64,000 nucleotides of DNA, taken from Heligmosomoides polygyrus polygyrus (lineage: Eukaryota; Nematoda; Chromadorea; Rhabditida; Heligmosomidae). A program made the translations under genes and the position numbers. The notes under the pieces are model-generated. The model saw only the letters and a program-made list of their open reading frames with translations, was not told the DNA's origin and made no database searches. Position 1 is the stretch's first letter, and each line of letters begins with the position of its first letter. The DNA is taken from contig OX377202.1 of NCBI GenBank assembly GCA_947396885.1, positions 82,750,408-82,814,407 on the forward strand, in the 5' to 3' direction. This document shows, piece after piece, positions 1 through 11,428 of the stretch.

Positions 1-50
1 CACATAAATACGGGTCCTTATAAAGGGAGTTTTCTGTGGTACACTTGCAG

Positions 51-394
51 CAGCCGGCGAACAGCGACGAGAAGGCTTCCGAGCCAAATGGAGAGCCTAG
101 GCGGAGCAGGAGAAACGTCTCCCAAAACGGTTGATTGAACCGCAGAGGCGCGGCTAGCACGTCCGCGACGGGCAAACACAGGAAGGTCGCTCAATGCGAC
201 AACATCTGCGATGGAACTCTCGGCAACCGCTTCCGGCAACAGCGCAAGCCCCCGTCCAGCAATCACGCCGAGCTGACCACCAAGGACCCCACGCATTTCC
301 TGCAGGGTTGCAATTTCGCCGTCGACGGCGAGACGAGCGGCTCTCAGGAGAGCTTAGTGCAGGGAGAAGAACACGAAGAACACCAGCGCAGTTC
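51..394 (+). pseudogene. Exon-like GC-rich open region with one in-frame stop
   Basis: A GC-rich, GC3-rich stretch opens right after a good splice acceptor (acacttgcag ends at 50) and closes at a GTAAGA donor-like site at about 395. It is open in one frame except for a TGA at 132-134. The downstream part reads like real protein, with mixed charged and polar residues and motifs such as CDNICDGTLGNRF and HFLQGCNFAVDGE. The minus strand is also open (18-296), as is common opposite GC3-rich exons, but the splice-like sites favour plus. I recognise no family. It could be a decayed exon, an exon pair with a tiny intron, or chance. Confidence 0.3.
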
Positions 395-904
395 GATGTA
401 AGAAAGACTCGCTGCTGTTGGGAAGAAAGGCCCTAATCAGCCGCGAGACAGAGCTGTGCTTTGTGCAAGGGTGGACAAGGGATAAGAGCAGCGCTGCAGC
501 TGAACTAAAGCTCACTAAAGCCGTTCACTTCCAGACAAAATCTCCATGCACGGAATTTGGCCATGCAAATGCCTGCGGGGAAGAGGTTTCTGAGCCTTAT
601 CCGCACATTATACCATTTCTACCAGTGCGACGATAACATGATTAAAGAAAGCTTTCACAATGACTGTGGAGGCTTCGCGGCGTCTCCTATCCTTAACAAG
701 CTTTGCATTGTGAATGGAGGAAGGTACTAATCTGATAGAAATTTCAAAACCGCTTACTACTGGATACAAACCTCCACGTTGGCCATTGATATTCATATGT
801 TGATATCTCTTACTCTGTATCGAAAATTTCTCGAAACCATCTTCACTGACATCAGATAACTTTGCCAGTTTCCGCTTTACCAAATCAACCGCAGTGCAAG
901 CAGT

Positions 905-1675
905 ACAATCAAAATATAAAATGTTTTTGTCAAAATGGGCACCTTGCGAATCAAATTGCACATCCTTCTAACCAGCATGACGGTTTTGAAATCAAATTGG
1001 ACATCTTTCAAATCAAAATGAGCGTTTTCCAGATTAAAGGCTAGATTACAGATTTCAGGCTACAGACTCTCCATAATAGTTTTAATAATTTTTTTGTTCT
1101 AGAAAAATTTATAGTAGCTCCCTTGAAATATTTAAATTCAACTGCCCCAATAAGTGAACAGATTATTTCAAATTTATCTTATTTTATTTTTAAGAAAAAT
1201 AGTCAAAAAATTTTCCTTAGCGCGTGACGGCAGCAATTATTTAGTATAATAAACGAAGAGATCGCGCCGTGCACTTGTCCAGTTTGTCGCGATTTTCATT
1301 TGATTGATAGCAAAAATCCTGTCTGTTTGGAGTAACGCAGATGTGAACGTACAACAGTAACAGTTGCAAATCTCGATGGTTTTGAAATCAAATAAAAAAC
1401 ACACACCGCCGTCGAGATTACAGCACGATATCTTCGTTGAAGACAATAACTGATTGCTATTTTCCTTCAAAACAATTTTTAAATCATCATTTCTCCTAAA
1501 AAATAAAAAATTTATTAAATTTCAAACAGTGTTCACCTACCGGGCATATAAATTGAACATTTTTAATGAAAGCCATAACAAATTTTCTTTGAATAAAAAA
1601 ACTATTCCTGCCATTTCGCGGAGCCATTATTTCATTATGGAAGAAGTTCGTTTTGAAAAAGTGTCCAATATAAGA
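905..1675. mobile_element. Foldback element copy with 21-bp tandem-repeat ends (copy e)
   Basis: The left end (905-1047) is a tandem array of a ~21-bp unit of the form ATCAAAtTGgaCATCTTtCAA, ending in a broken unit attaaagg. A related unit in the opposite orientation is at about 1636-1675 (reverse complement reads ATATTGGACACTTTTTC then CGAACTTCTTCC). The interior is very AT-rich and holds the family motif GCGCCrTGCACTTGTCCA near 1264-1281, followed by a TTTGATTGATAGC stretch. No coding sequence is seen. The structure resembles Drosophila FB-type foldback elements, whose inverted ends are also short tandem repeats; homology is not implied. The right arm is short and diverged, so this boundary is approximate. 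Confidence 0.5.
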
Positions 1676-2143
1676 TGAAAATGGTATATAAATAAAACGA
1701 TGGCTCGAGACACCGACTACATTCCGAAAATGAGGGTACTACGACTTGAGCTACAAAACACGATCCTCTCGGCGGATGGAGAGGAGTGTGAGCGTCTCCA
1801 GAAGAAGAGTGCCTCGGGGCAATGTCTGTGACCGGGAAGAATAACTCATGCGCCACCCAACACAATACAGTGATGAAAGTTAGCCATCTGAGCCGACTTG
1901 AGGACATTTGTTGGTAAGGCCTGCGAGTATCCAGCGATCTGAGCTGCCGACAATCTCCAGAGCTGCGCAAACTTTTGGTTTTCCGGCGGGACTTCGCTTG
2001 GCTCGACAACCCGCTTAGCGACGAAAAAGTTACTTCATTACGGTAAACCTCGCAGCCATAGGCGCCAGCAGAATGAGCGAGACGAGCCAATGATTCAAAC
2101 GCGAAATTCTGAGCTCTGGCATCAGAAGGAAACACTCACCACT

Positions 2144-2320
2144 TTCCGGACGACTAACGGAAGTGTGCAAATTGTCGTAGGGCTGATTGACGCGTCCTGT
2201 TGTCGGATCTAGCGCTTGTGGAACGCACATTTGGCAGAAACAATTCACCACATGCAACCAACTTGGCACTTCCACCTTCTCCAAACATGCGTTTTCACCT
2301 TCGTTTAAAACAGGTATCAT
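2144..2320 (-). CDS. Possible exon, unknown protein
   Basis: On the minus strand an open frame runs into a classical GTGAGT donor at 2143-2138. The encoded stretch contains CFCQMCVPQALDPTTGRVN followed by PYDNLHTSVSRPESG. The residue mix looks like protein and the donor is strong, but the upstream acceptor is uncertain and I do not recognise the family. A second minus-strand open frame at 1635-2135 includes a Leu/Val/Trp-rich stretch after an ATG (LRWLTFITVLCWVAHELFF) that would suit a signal peptide or membrane segment. The two frames overlap, so both cannot be whole exons as drawn. Confidence 0.22.
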
Positions 2321-2399
2321 TCATTGACTCTCCCTCTTTCAGGCTTTCAAGATCGGGAGGTCCTTCCATCTTCTCGTTGAAGTGATTCATCGTGCGACG

Positions 2400-4620
2400 A
2401 CATTCCACGGACACTACATGAGGATTACACTCATGTTCAATTTTTTTAAGCATTCATGAAGTCTATATGTTCATTAGTTCCAAAAAAGAATCCTACTTTC
2501 CACATCCACATCAGCTGAGAAACCTGGTGTGTTTGAACGAAATCAAGTCGAAAGATGCCTTCTATTAAATGCTCACAAATTCGAGGAAAAATTAATGGAG
2601 CTGGAAATTATCAGACCTTCTCCATTTTATCTCCAAGTAAATGCCTTTGGTATATAAAAGCGAACATGACGCACAATTTCAGTAGTGGTCCATCTTGGCA
2701 CACCTGTTTCCTCCTCAATGAATTCGTGAATCATCTACGTGTCTATATTTGAAAACGTTGACTTTCGCTACGATATGGTTGATACCAAACCTGTACTGCA
2801 CCTTCGCTAGCGTGTTCTAGAATTACAAATCCGCTGTGAGTTTCCAGATTTGTCCATGCAGCAACGGCACCGAGATTTAATTATGAAGTTATCGTGGATT
2901 GGCGCTATCCACTTCACGAAGAGTCTCCAAAAAATGAAGGAATTGAGAAGATGATTTTTTGACGTGATATTTGGCGCTTTGCTAGAACCCATCCCAGTTT
3001 TTCAAAAAATACACCCCCCCCCCCATTCTAAAGTTCGCGTTATCGGCAGCAGAGTGAGAAGCGACACCAGTTTCGCACTGATCACGCCTGAGAAGGGGTT
3101 GTCCTTTTCAACTGAAATACACCCTTGTCGGACCCCTTTACTTGCGCAGCGTCTTTGAAAAGCGTCCTGAGTAGGGCAGCGTGCGTCACTCCGACGCTGT
3201 AAAACATGCAAAAACTGTCTGCCTCTTAGAGCCTCTGTTGAAAAAGTTCACGCAATTTTCTTTAACGAAGTCCTCGCAATTTCTGCTCACAATTAGGCGG
3301 AGGGACGAAGTGAAACAGGGGCGGCAACGTGCTTCAAGCAGAGAATCCCACATAGAATCTCATTACCGACGGATTGATCGTAATTTTAGCGTCCTAATTG
3401 AATCCACCGCGCCGCACCTTCTCACTAGATTCGCGACGATCCCAAGTAGACACTACCTTCCCAGAGCTTAGGAAGAAATCGCGAATTGTTCCGGAGATGG
3501 CACTAATTAAATGAGCTTCTCGGGTTTTTTTTCGCTGCACGATGTAAGTGAGAGAAGTGCAGTTGCCGCAGCGCAATTAGGGGTTGAATAAATTCTACTC
3601 CCTGCCGCTCGTTACTTAGACGTTGAAGGCCGTCATCATCACCAAGCTCATCACGAAGTGCGACGTCAGTTCAGTGCCAACTTTCGCAAAAACTTTTCCG
3701 GGATGCACGGCCATATGAGAAAAAAGAGAAGAGCGACCATTCTTTAAAGTATCTCCCCGAACAGGTTTCGGGGCGACTTCACAGATGTCATTCTCAGTGT
3801 CCTTCGAGAGCTTACGAATGTTATTCTATGCGTGGTCGTTATAGGGGCCTTTAAAAATAGGAGTGCACTTTCACTTTCTCCACTATTGGCAAGTATCTGG
3901 CTAAACAGAACTTAAAATTAAGGTATACGCACATTAGCAAAGTTCTGAATAGCTGTAAAAGTTAATTCTCATAGCGAGTTACAGATCCTAGTGGTACGCT
4001 ATAATATTCTCACGGTTTTGTCGGCGTTAGCCATTCAAATCTAGACGTGATTCTTTTGATCGAGAATGCTTTTTATCCCGACAGCATAATTCATACGCGA
4101 CTACAAAAGGATTATGACAAAAACGTAAAATTTCACAGATAGAAGATATTTAAACTTTAGAAATTAACCATATGGGTATATAGCGAGAAAATCAAAATCA
4201 AGCGACGTTAAGGTGCTGAAGACCTCTTGTGAATGCGGCTACAGTAGCGCGTATGACTTAAACCACACCTTATATTGTCATTCAAAGTCGGTTGCCTATT
4301 TTTGAAACCGGCGCTGCAAGGCAAGGGCTCAAATTTCGTTGATTGCGCATTTGCTACACACTAAGCTGGTGGAATATCCTTCACCACCACGAAGAAGTAG
4401 AAAGGCGGGATGAAATCCAAAGCGATATAGTAGAAGAAAGATAGCAGTCTGTGCAATGAACCTCCACATCCGTAAGCTGGGATCTGAAGAAGGTGCACGC
4501 TCTGCGGACAATCTGCATAGGGGGGGGGGGGGGATTTTGACGAAGGGCGCTTTAGGTTGCGGTACCTAGAATACAGCAATACGAATACACTGAATGCTCT
4601 TCGGCTACGGAGTAAAGTAT
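2400..4620. other. Intergenic or intronic stretch without recognised genes
   Basis: No convincing exon or transposon ORF was seen. It contains a C11 homopolymer at 3014-3024 and a G14 run at 4520-4533. Open frames here are short and have no splice-like boundaries. Confidence 0.4.
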
Positions 4621-4624
4621 GAAC

Positions 4625-5425
4625 CATTGTTTCTTTAAACTGGACAATTTTCTTTTTAAAACTAACACTTTTGAGCAAATATAAAGACAACCAGATCTAA
4701 AACATACAATTTATAAAGAAGGAAAAGTAATATTTTTCACGAAAAAATGAATGGGAAAACTCTTATACAACATACCTTAGGAACGTAGACCTTTTGAATA
4801 GGCATGGAATTTCTATTCCTTTGACCATAACATGGTATTAGGTGCGCTATAAAGTGCTCCGACACAAAAAAAATTATTTATTTGAAGAGAATGCGCAAAA
4901 CACTTGACCAGAACACTGCGACGTTTATTTGATTGACCGTGTACATGCTGTTTTACTGAGGTAACATAGCGCAGAGTGGTGGCACATACACATAGTTGGG
5001 ATCGTTTTTGCAGTTTCTTTCTCTCTAGATTTATACGCATGTAGACAGCAATTGCACTATCATTCCAATAGCAAGACAATTTATAGAACGAGTGCGCGGA
5101 ACAACCTCTCCCAGTAACACACCAGAAAATTAAACAGTCTGCAGCAATTCAGGATAGGCGTAAAGATGGCCTCAAACGATAAGAATTTTGTATTTATTCA
5201 AACAGTATAGTCATTTTTCCTAGGACCCTCTGCACATGGGAATTTTAACAACAAATTTCTTCGTGAAAGGTAAATTTAACTTGGATAGGAAACTATGTAA
5301 ACGGTAGATACACAGACTTGGTTTTCAAAATGCGCATTTTATTTCCAGATGTGCCCGGTTTCAAACCACAGAGCGCCCAGTTTAATGTTAAAAGTGTCCA
5401 TTTTAAATCAAAAGTGGTACATATG
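4625..5425. mobile_element. Foldback element copy with 21-bp tandem-repeat ends (copy a)
   Basis: The left arm (about 4625-4687) reads as ~21-bp units of the form TTTAAACTGGACAATTTTC and TTTAAAACTAACACTTTTG. The right arm (about 5330-5425) carries four to five units of the same pattern in inverse orientation. The interior shares two blocks with other copies: CACTTGaCCAGaa...TTTATTTGATTGAC near 4897-4940 (compare copy e) and, inverted, the block at about 5035-5075 that matches 33610-33655 of copy b (a GGAATGATAGTGCAAT core). No ORF of note. The mixed orientation of the interior blocks suggests rearrangement within the family. Confidence 0.55.
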
Positions 5426-5484
5426 AGCGTGCGATTATCTACTCAGCAAACTTGTGACGTCGTCAAGGTGTCGTCATGTGACAG

Positions 5485-5597
5485 CACCATGTGCTCTGCC
5501 GTTGGAATGGGGCTCTCGAAAACAATTCAAGTGTTCCGGTGCCTCAGAACAAGCCCTGCGCCTGCTCTCCATTGTGGTCCTCCTTGCGCTGCAAATA
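5485..5597 (-). CDS. Possible exon, unknown protein
   Basis: On the minus strand a strong nematode-type acceptor (TATTTGCAG) ends near 5598. It is followed by a GC3-rich open frame that includes ATGGAGAGCAGGCGC and reads MESRRRACSEAPEHLNCF onward, to a TGA at about 5485. It could be a terminal exon, or a first exon just downstream of a trans-splice acceptor. The plus strand is open here too, with a hydrophobic run (LLSIVVLLALQI), so the strand is not certain. Family not recognised. Confidence 0.25.
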
Positions 5598-5759
5598 CGA
5601 TGTGGAACATGCGACATGCCAACCAACATTCACGTCACAGACCATCAGTCGAGTCTCCAGTCTCCAGCCGCTACATCAGTGCCAAAGTGTTTTGATAACA
5701 TTGTACTGCTGAGCGCGGAGAAGACAGCAGTGCTTCTGCGATAAAGTGGAGAAGTCTCT

Positions 5760-7970
5760 GATCTAATTGTATGGGTGTCAGAGAACGATGTTCATTGACC
5801 CAGGAACCTGCACTATACACTCGAAGTCATCACTCGCAGGAATAAACCTCTAGATTCCAAGAGTTTTTGGATTTCTAGGAGCGATAGTCCAGGCGTTCTT
5901 AATTGGCTAATTTCCTTACACGGAAGGGTTCCCAACTCAAGCTGAGCATTTGCGACGGTATTTTGATAGGATGTAAGGCCCTGTAAGCGGAGTACAGAAC
6001 CACAGTTAGTGTTTGCTCAACGCTTTTTTTAAAGGCCTGAAAAGGAGGTCTGAAAGCGTACGCGCAACTACGTCAACCCCTACAACACCGGATGAGCCTC
6101 GGATGGGCGCAGTTAGTAGGAATGCAGTCTCATACGAGCACACCAGCGGGGTTTTGAGTTCGAATCTGCGCATTGCCGATACTTTTGTATATATCATTCT
6201 GTTGACCAGGTTCAGGTTGACCAGGTATTATTTTTTTGTTATTACGGCTTCTTATGATCACGGGAATCAATTTTAGACCATCAGTGCTTACAACAAACCA
6301 AGGCTGTCTATTTTCGCCTTCATATGTGCTTTTTTTCGACAAATATGTTACATGCAGCGGAGATGGTATATTGAAAGTAGGTAAGTAGTATAAAATATTA
6401 TGCGAACTGGTACCACTCGTGACTTTTCTTTCGATTGCAGATTATAAGCCAGACCTGCCGACACTTCTGCGCTCCGGTGTTTCGGCCGTGTCTGCCATAC
6501 GCGGGGTGGCACCTGATATGTCGTTGTTCACCCAGGACCCTTCTCTACACCCACGGATCACGCATTCAACGAAGAAGTGGTCATTCCTTGTCAGGGAGAA
6601 GATTGTTACTCACTGGCTTTTGTAAGATGCTGTTGGTGTGATACGCGCTAGTCTTTTACTTGTTTCATGGATTTGTACCTTTTCAGAAATAGCTTTGGCC
6701 CTGTTCCTCTTTCACTACTGGATCCATTTCTAGTTTAGCTCTTTTAGACCTTGTGTTTAAATTATTTGCTTCTTTTTTTTGTGCATGGGAATCCATGTGT
6801 ATGGCAAACAAGTAATAGGGGAACCTACCGAAGGCAGGAATAAGAATGAAAAAACGCGGCGAAGAATAGAAAATGATAAACGTCTAAGACACACTCTGAA
6901 GATACCGGTACACAAGTCTTTTACACGCGTACAGTTGGTGATATGGTATGCTTCTTTGACAATTTCGAAAATTCTGTGCCAGCTCTACAGGTGATGAATG
7001 CTGATCTTATATTGCCTCATGGTCTAGAAAACTGGATCTTCCACTGCCTATGTACATACCCATTGTGCTAGTAGAAGAGGTTGAAAAAACTTCCTCAATA
7101 ATGCTCAACTAAGTCATTTATCAACTTGAAGATCATGATTAGATCGTTCCTTCTTCTACGATATGTAAGCGTTTTCAGATTAATTTTCTTTTATTCCGCA
7201 GTGATGATGATGGAATAGCGGTGCAGTCATATATTACCTGAAGTCTTAAGTGCCGTATTGAGGAATTGGTCTATCGTATAATTTATAGGGGACAATATGC
7301 GCTTAAATGAATTTGTTCTTAGTGATTTTAAGTTTTAATAAGGATATGCACATCTTTGAGTGCATTGAATAATAAGTCAGTTAACCAAAAAATAAACAAG
7401 TTATCAGGGCAATCAAATCACTAATAGCAGATCTTCCTTCGCCTTTAAAATAATAAAATTACACTAGAAAGTTCGTCTTCCTTTTCGTGTTCCAACATGC
7501 TGCTTAGATTGCTTAAATTCTGATGAAAAGAAGGCGTTAAAATGCCGTTGAAAAAGGAATCGTTGCAAACCCTGATCAAGCAAGCTGCCATTGAAAAAAG
7601 ATTGTATACCTAAATGCCCTTCTTCGCTTCTAATTTAATTTTTTTCTGATTGTGATTTAAATTTAACGTTTTTTTATTCTCAATGGCAGCTTTCCCTCCC
7701 TCATCAACTCTTAAAACTACTAATCGCAAAATTTTGAAAATGTGGCGAGCAAAGAAGGTCTGCTAAATGTTCCCTGTCAGCTTCTACCACATGGACTAAG
7801 CCTGCTCTTGAAAGAAAAGGAGAGGGAGCATCAGATTCCGTGAAACCACCTCCACTGAGGGCAGTAATGAAATAAAGTAGAATTGATAAAAACTAGGCAT
7901 GCATCTAGTTGAAGTGACCCGAGCCACCCTCCCCTTTAGAAATCGGCTGCTGCGATGTTTACCTGCGGTG
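5760..7970. other. Mostly featureless AT-rich stretch
   Basis: Apart from the tRNA-Met-like relic at 6096-6175, I see no exon, transposon ORF or repeat boundary that I can support. Several open frames of 60-90 codons occur, without splice context. Confidence 0.4.
6096..6175 (+). pseudogene. tRNA-Met(CAU)-like relic
   Basis: The order of elements resembles elongator tRNA-Met: a GCCTCG start, an A-box-like GGGCGCAGTTAGTAGG, an anticodon-loop-like CAGTCTCATA with CAT in the anticodon position, and a B-box-like GAGTTCGAATCT. The acceptor stem does not close well (GCCTCGG against GCGCATT) and the region between the anticodon arm and the T arm is irregular. A functional gene is therefore unlikely. 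It may be a pseudogene or the head of another tRNA-derived repeat. Confidence 0.3.
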
Positions 7971-7973
7971 ACT

Positions 7974-8139
7974 CTGCCTCGAGACACGTCTGAATGCATT
8001 TGTGCGCCTTGGTGTCCAAGCCGAAGACCTTGGCGAATTTTTTGCGGAACAGGGCCGAGTAGATGAGAGTCTCCGAGTGCCGCGACGACGAGCGCCTCGC
8101 GGCTGTGGCTGCGTCCGTCTGCTGTGTCGTCTTGAGCAT
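7974..8139 (-). CDS. Probable exon with GTAAAC donor, unknown protein
   Basis: From an ATG at 8139 the minus strand reads 55 GC3-rich codons and ends at CCGCAG followed by GTAAAC, a good donor. The start MLKTTQQTDAATAARRSSSR is polar; the second half (LIYSALFRKKFAKVFG, then LDTKAHKCIQTCLEAESPQ) is basic and cysteine-bearing. An in-frame TGA lies just upstream of the ATG, and a TTCCTCAG acceptor-like site occurs about 90 nt further upstream. This fits a first coding exon after a trans-splice or cis acceptor. Codon use is far richer in G/C at third positions than the surrounding DNA. I recognise no domain, and no partner exon was identified downstream. Confidence 0.42.
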
Positions 8140-8582
8140 CACAGCAGCATCTCCTCAAACACAGTGCGCTACGGCGAGGCCACGACAAAACCACGCACGG
8201 CTTCGACACGATCGAACGGCAAAGGCACTGAGGAAAGCAGGACGCTCTGGGAGTCTTTGGGTGAACACAGCCTTCACATACACTGCGCTGGACAGCCCTT
8301 TTAGTATCTCCAACAAGTACGCTGACAAATTAATAAATATTGAAAGGAGAAGAACGACATGAAAGCCAACTGTTTTCTAGGATCTGTTTGAGTTTCTACC
8401 CGTTCGTTGGGGTCCTCATCAGGACGTTGGGAAAAACAAGTAGAATGAAAATCTATTCTGACGATTAGAACACATACTATGTACTGGCTTTCTGCTGTTA
8501 ATGAGGAGCACATGGAAAATATGAGGAAAAGCTTTTACAAAGACGAATTAGACCTGCCCTTATACACAAACTTTTAAACAAT

Positions 8583-8830
8583 AAAGTTAACAAACTTTGG
8601 CGTGAATCAATAGTTTGGTGGAGTGCGCCATGCCTTTTATTTCTGTAACATACCATGGAATTTGAATGCGCCTTGATCTATGCAATGAATTGCGGTAACC
8701 ATCCAATAAAGAAGCTATCGCTTTATCCTTCCCGTCGCATTCTGGTTCATGAAATTCTTTGTAGGCCTGGGTGGATGGGGAGGAGAATAACGAGCCTTAA
8801 ACTAGCTGATCAGGGTACTCCAGGAAAACC
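8583..8830 (-). repeat. Degenerate tRNA-derived SINE copy (family 1)
   Basis: In minus orientation this matches the SINE body in order: the GCGCCATGCattcta-like block, TTTGAATGCG, the CAATGAaTTGCGGTaaCCA block, CTTTATCCTTCCC, and GGCCTGGGtGG. It is heavily mutated and truncated near the tRNA-like head. No target duplication is visible. Confidence 0.45.
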
Positions 8831-9596
8831 ACTGTAGACAACGAGATTAAACAGGATAGGCACCTCTCTAGAATTCCTATCATAGATGACTTAAGGAGAA
8901 GACCACCTGGCTGATTCTACGCCAGTCACTTGAAGTGTCAATCAGCTGAAGAAATCAGAAATACTAGGCTCTGGACTGAAGCGACTTCGAAGCGAAGGTT
9001 TTTAAAACTGTTTCCAGGGCGACGCTATTGCCTGGCTGAGCTTGCAACAGAGGGAAGAGAAGACTAACTTGAATAGTGCTCGTTTAAACTGGTCAACAAG
9101 CGAGTGAAGAAGGACAAAAATTTCCTCCAAAACGCATGAAGCAGAATCCTGCGGGGAAAAAGAATGAGAGCTGTTCTATGCGGCGATGGTATTTTGCATG
9201 AAGCAATTTTTCCCCACCACAAAAATATGCAAAGCGTGCGAATTTTCTCAGATCTAGGAACCGCACTATGTAAAACGTTTTGAAGGTGAATTCGTTAGCA
9301 AATCGTCAGAAAAGTCATCCCCAATGTATACGGAAGTCGCTGAACCTTTGTTAGGCAGACTTCTGGATTGAGAGAGAAGCAGTCGACAAGATAAGGGCCT
9401 TGCTTTCGTCTTCCAAGAGATGGCTGGCAAATGGCTGAACATAAAAGGGTTCGTTTGCCCAGGCTAAAAATCCAGAGAAGCAGGGAGCAAAGTAGTTTCA
9501 GCGGTTGCGCATCTATATCGGAAAAGAAGAATTTTGAGCCGTTACAAAGATGTTGTTGAAACTCTGGCGTCAGACTGTGGCCCGACCCACACTTTT

Positions 9597-9903
9597 TAAG
9601 GGTGAAGAACGGCGCTAATCAATCCCTTTTGGGAGCTCTACCTCTTTACTGCCCTACTTCTACAGGAAGCCATTTGAACGCGTATTTACCCTATGCAATG
9701 ACTTGTGTGACCTGCCCATTCGCTGTTTTATCCCTCCCAGACGGGTCTGATGTCAATTCTCCGACAACGAAAGGAGGGAAAGGGATTTCTTCAAAGCTTG
9801 GTTGGCCTGGGCCAACCAAGCTTTGAAGAAATCAGAGCCAAGACACTTGATTCTGAGTGTGCGCGGCAACCGGCGCCAACTCCGTCTGTGCTATGTACCA
9901 GCG
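9597..9903 (-). repeat. tRNA-derived SINE copy with an internal palindrome (family 1)
   Basis: The minus-orientation copy starts at the tail side with gaagaacggcgctaatcaatcccttttggg. It runs through the TTTGAACGCGTATTT, CAATGACTTGTG and GGTTGGCCTGGG blocks to a decayed tRNA-like head. Inside it, 9784-9833 is a perfect 24-bp inverted repeat with a 2-nt spacer, formed from the GCTTGGTTGGCC block and an inverted extra copy of the same block. That is unlike every other copy in the window. Confidence 0.55.
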
Positions 9904-10892
9904 TCCAACCCATATGCAGACACCTTAAATTTAATTTAAAATTTAAAAATGTTAAACCCCTTGCAACTCAAAATAATTTCACTCACTTGTTGAACAGAGC
10001 CTTAATCGAGATTATATCAAACGCTTCATTCATTGAAACTACATAATCTAAACTTCTTTAACCGTATGGAACGGTGGTCTAGAATAATTTCACGAGTATT
10101 ATACATAATACATGTCAAGAAGTTCATCTCCAAGTGCCTGAAGCAAAAAAGAACGGTGCGCAAGTGACGAAGGATTAGCGCAAGCATTATGGCTACGTCA
10201 AGGCTTAAAATCCGCATAGATAGACCCCGCGGACATGTTTTAGCATCAGATTGGACAAAACGCTCTTTCCCCTCAACCTACAGCGGACTTTTTTCTGTTG
10301 TTGATTAGAGCGCAGTAATTGAAAAGGCAGCAAACGAAGCCGACGAGGCAGAAAATAAATTCATCCGCAGATCTGGACAGTGCAGGGACGACTCGCAATT
10401 TTTTCATCCCGCAGCGCGGAGCCAAGGACGCTGGAGCATTCCTTGGAAGTGCGTGAAGATGTGCTTAGCATAAGAAAAGCTTCATCGTAGTGGGGATCAC
10501 GAAAAACGACTGCTCTGGAGCAATTCTTGCCAAGAAGAAAACGCCCAGTTCAAGTTATGCAGAAGCTGAAGCAGATTCAGCATTTTTACAGCGGCAGATT
10601 TGCTTTTGCCAAGCGTTCTGAGGAAATTGGATTGGATCACTAAATTATGTATGGGCATTCCTCTTCCGCTGAAAACATCGCCTTGAGGTTCTGGTTACCA
10701 AAGGAATAAGGTCGTGTTGGCCTATATGGGGAAGCTGATCAGAATCCCCACTCTTGTAGCGCTGCATGGATTCGTTGCAGGCAAGTCTAACAATAATTAC
10801 TATTTCTGCGTTAGCAATCCGTTCGTGGGATACACCATGCACACACGGTACCTGCACAGTATATGATGCGGCACATTAATTGATTATTTAGC

Positions 10893-11132
10893 TTCTTTGA
10901 GCCTCAAGTGGCTGGTATCGAGGTTGTGAGCTGTCATAACGATGCTTTGTTGCGATCAAAACTTCTAGCGCCAGGCGGGACTCGAACCCGCACCTCCCTC
11001 TAACCGGGCGGGAGTGCTCTACGCCATCACACCACCGGCGCCGTTTGATCGAACGCAACATCCACACCTCGTGGGACCAATCAGCACTCACTCGCTAGAA
11101 GTTTTGATTGCAACAAAGCATCGTTATGACAG
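10893..11132 (-). mobile_element. Second SINE family: tRNA-like core flanked by a 40-bp inverted repeat
   Basis: The element is bounded by a 12-bp target-site-like duplication, tgattatttagc (10881-10892) and tgattgtttagc (11133-11144), with one mismatch. Reading the minus strand, it begins CTGTCATAACGATGCTTTG and ends in CACTTGAGGCTCAAAGAA. The core (about 10969-11044) folds partly as a tRNA. The acceptor pairs GCGCCGG with CTGGCGC, an A-box-like TGGTGTGATGG follows, and the T arm GCGGG-TTCGAGT-CCCGC is perfect and contains an exact B box GGTTCGAGTCC. The anticodon arm does not fit a normal tRNA, so this is not a usable tRNA gene. A 40-bp inverted repeat (10931-10970 and 11093-11132, one mismatch) encloses the core. 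Confidence 0.6.
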
Positions 11133-11267
11133 TGATTGTTTAGCATTGCTACACACTGAGCTGCGGAAGTCAGCCGATGAATAGGTCAGCGTTTTATCAA
11201 TCCCACACAAGGCTAGTATTACCAAATAATTGAACCCTATGGGCTTGCATGTTCTGTTTGCGACCCG

Positions 11268-11333
11268 AACATTGGACCGATTCATAACGTAGGAGCGAGC
11301 CCACGTCTCCTCCGACTGCGCTACAAGTGTATT
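11268..11333 (-). repeat. SINE family 1 head fragment
   Basis: The minus strand carries the tRNA-like head only: TGTAGCGCAGTCGGAGGAG at the right edge and a decayed B-box region (GACCCGAAC on plus) at the left. No body or tail is recognisable. Confidence 0.35.
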
Positions 11334-11392
11334 TATAAATTTACGTATATGGCAGCCAGAGGTACAATACCGCTCAAATTTTTTGCAAAAAA

Positions 11393-11428
11393 GACGCTTT
11401 GCGACGGATTAATCCGTCACAAAGCGTC
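11393..11428. repeat. Subterminal 36-bp palindrome, left arm
   Basis: GACGCTTTG, CGACGGATTAATCCGTC and ACAAAGCGTC in order form a near-perfect self-complementary block. The mirrored copy in the other arm is 15783-15818. Such subterminal hairpins are often binding sites of the mobilising protein; that role is inference. Confidence 0.7.

Noticed and set aside
10969..11044. Functional tRNA gene
   Set aside because: The T arm is perfect, but the anticodon arm cannot form normally and the unit recurs inside a repeat with target duplications.
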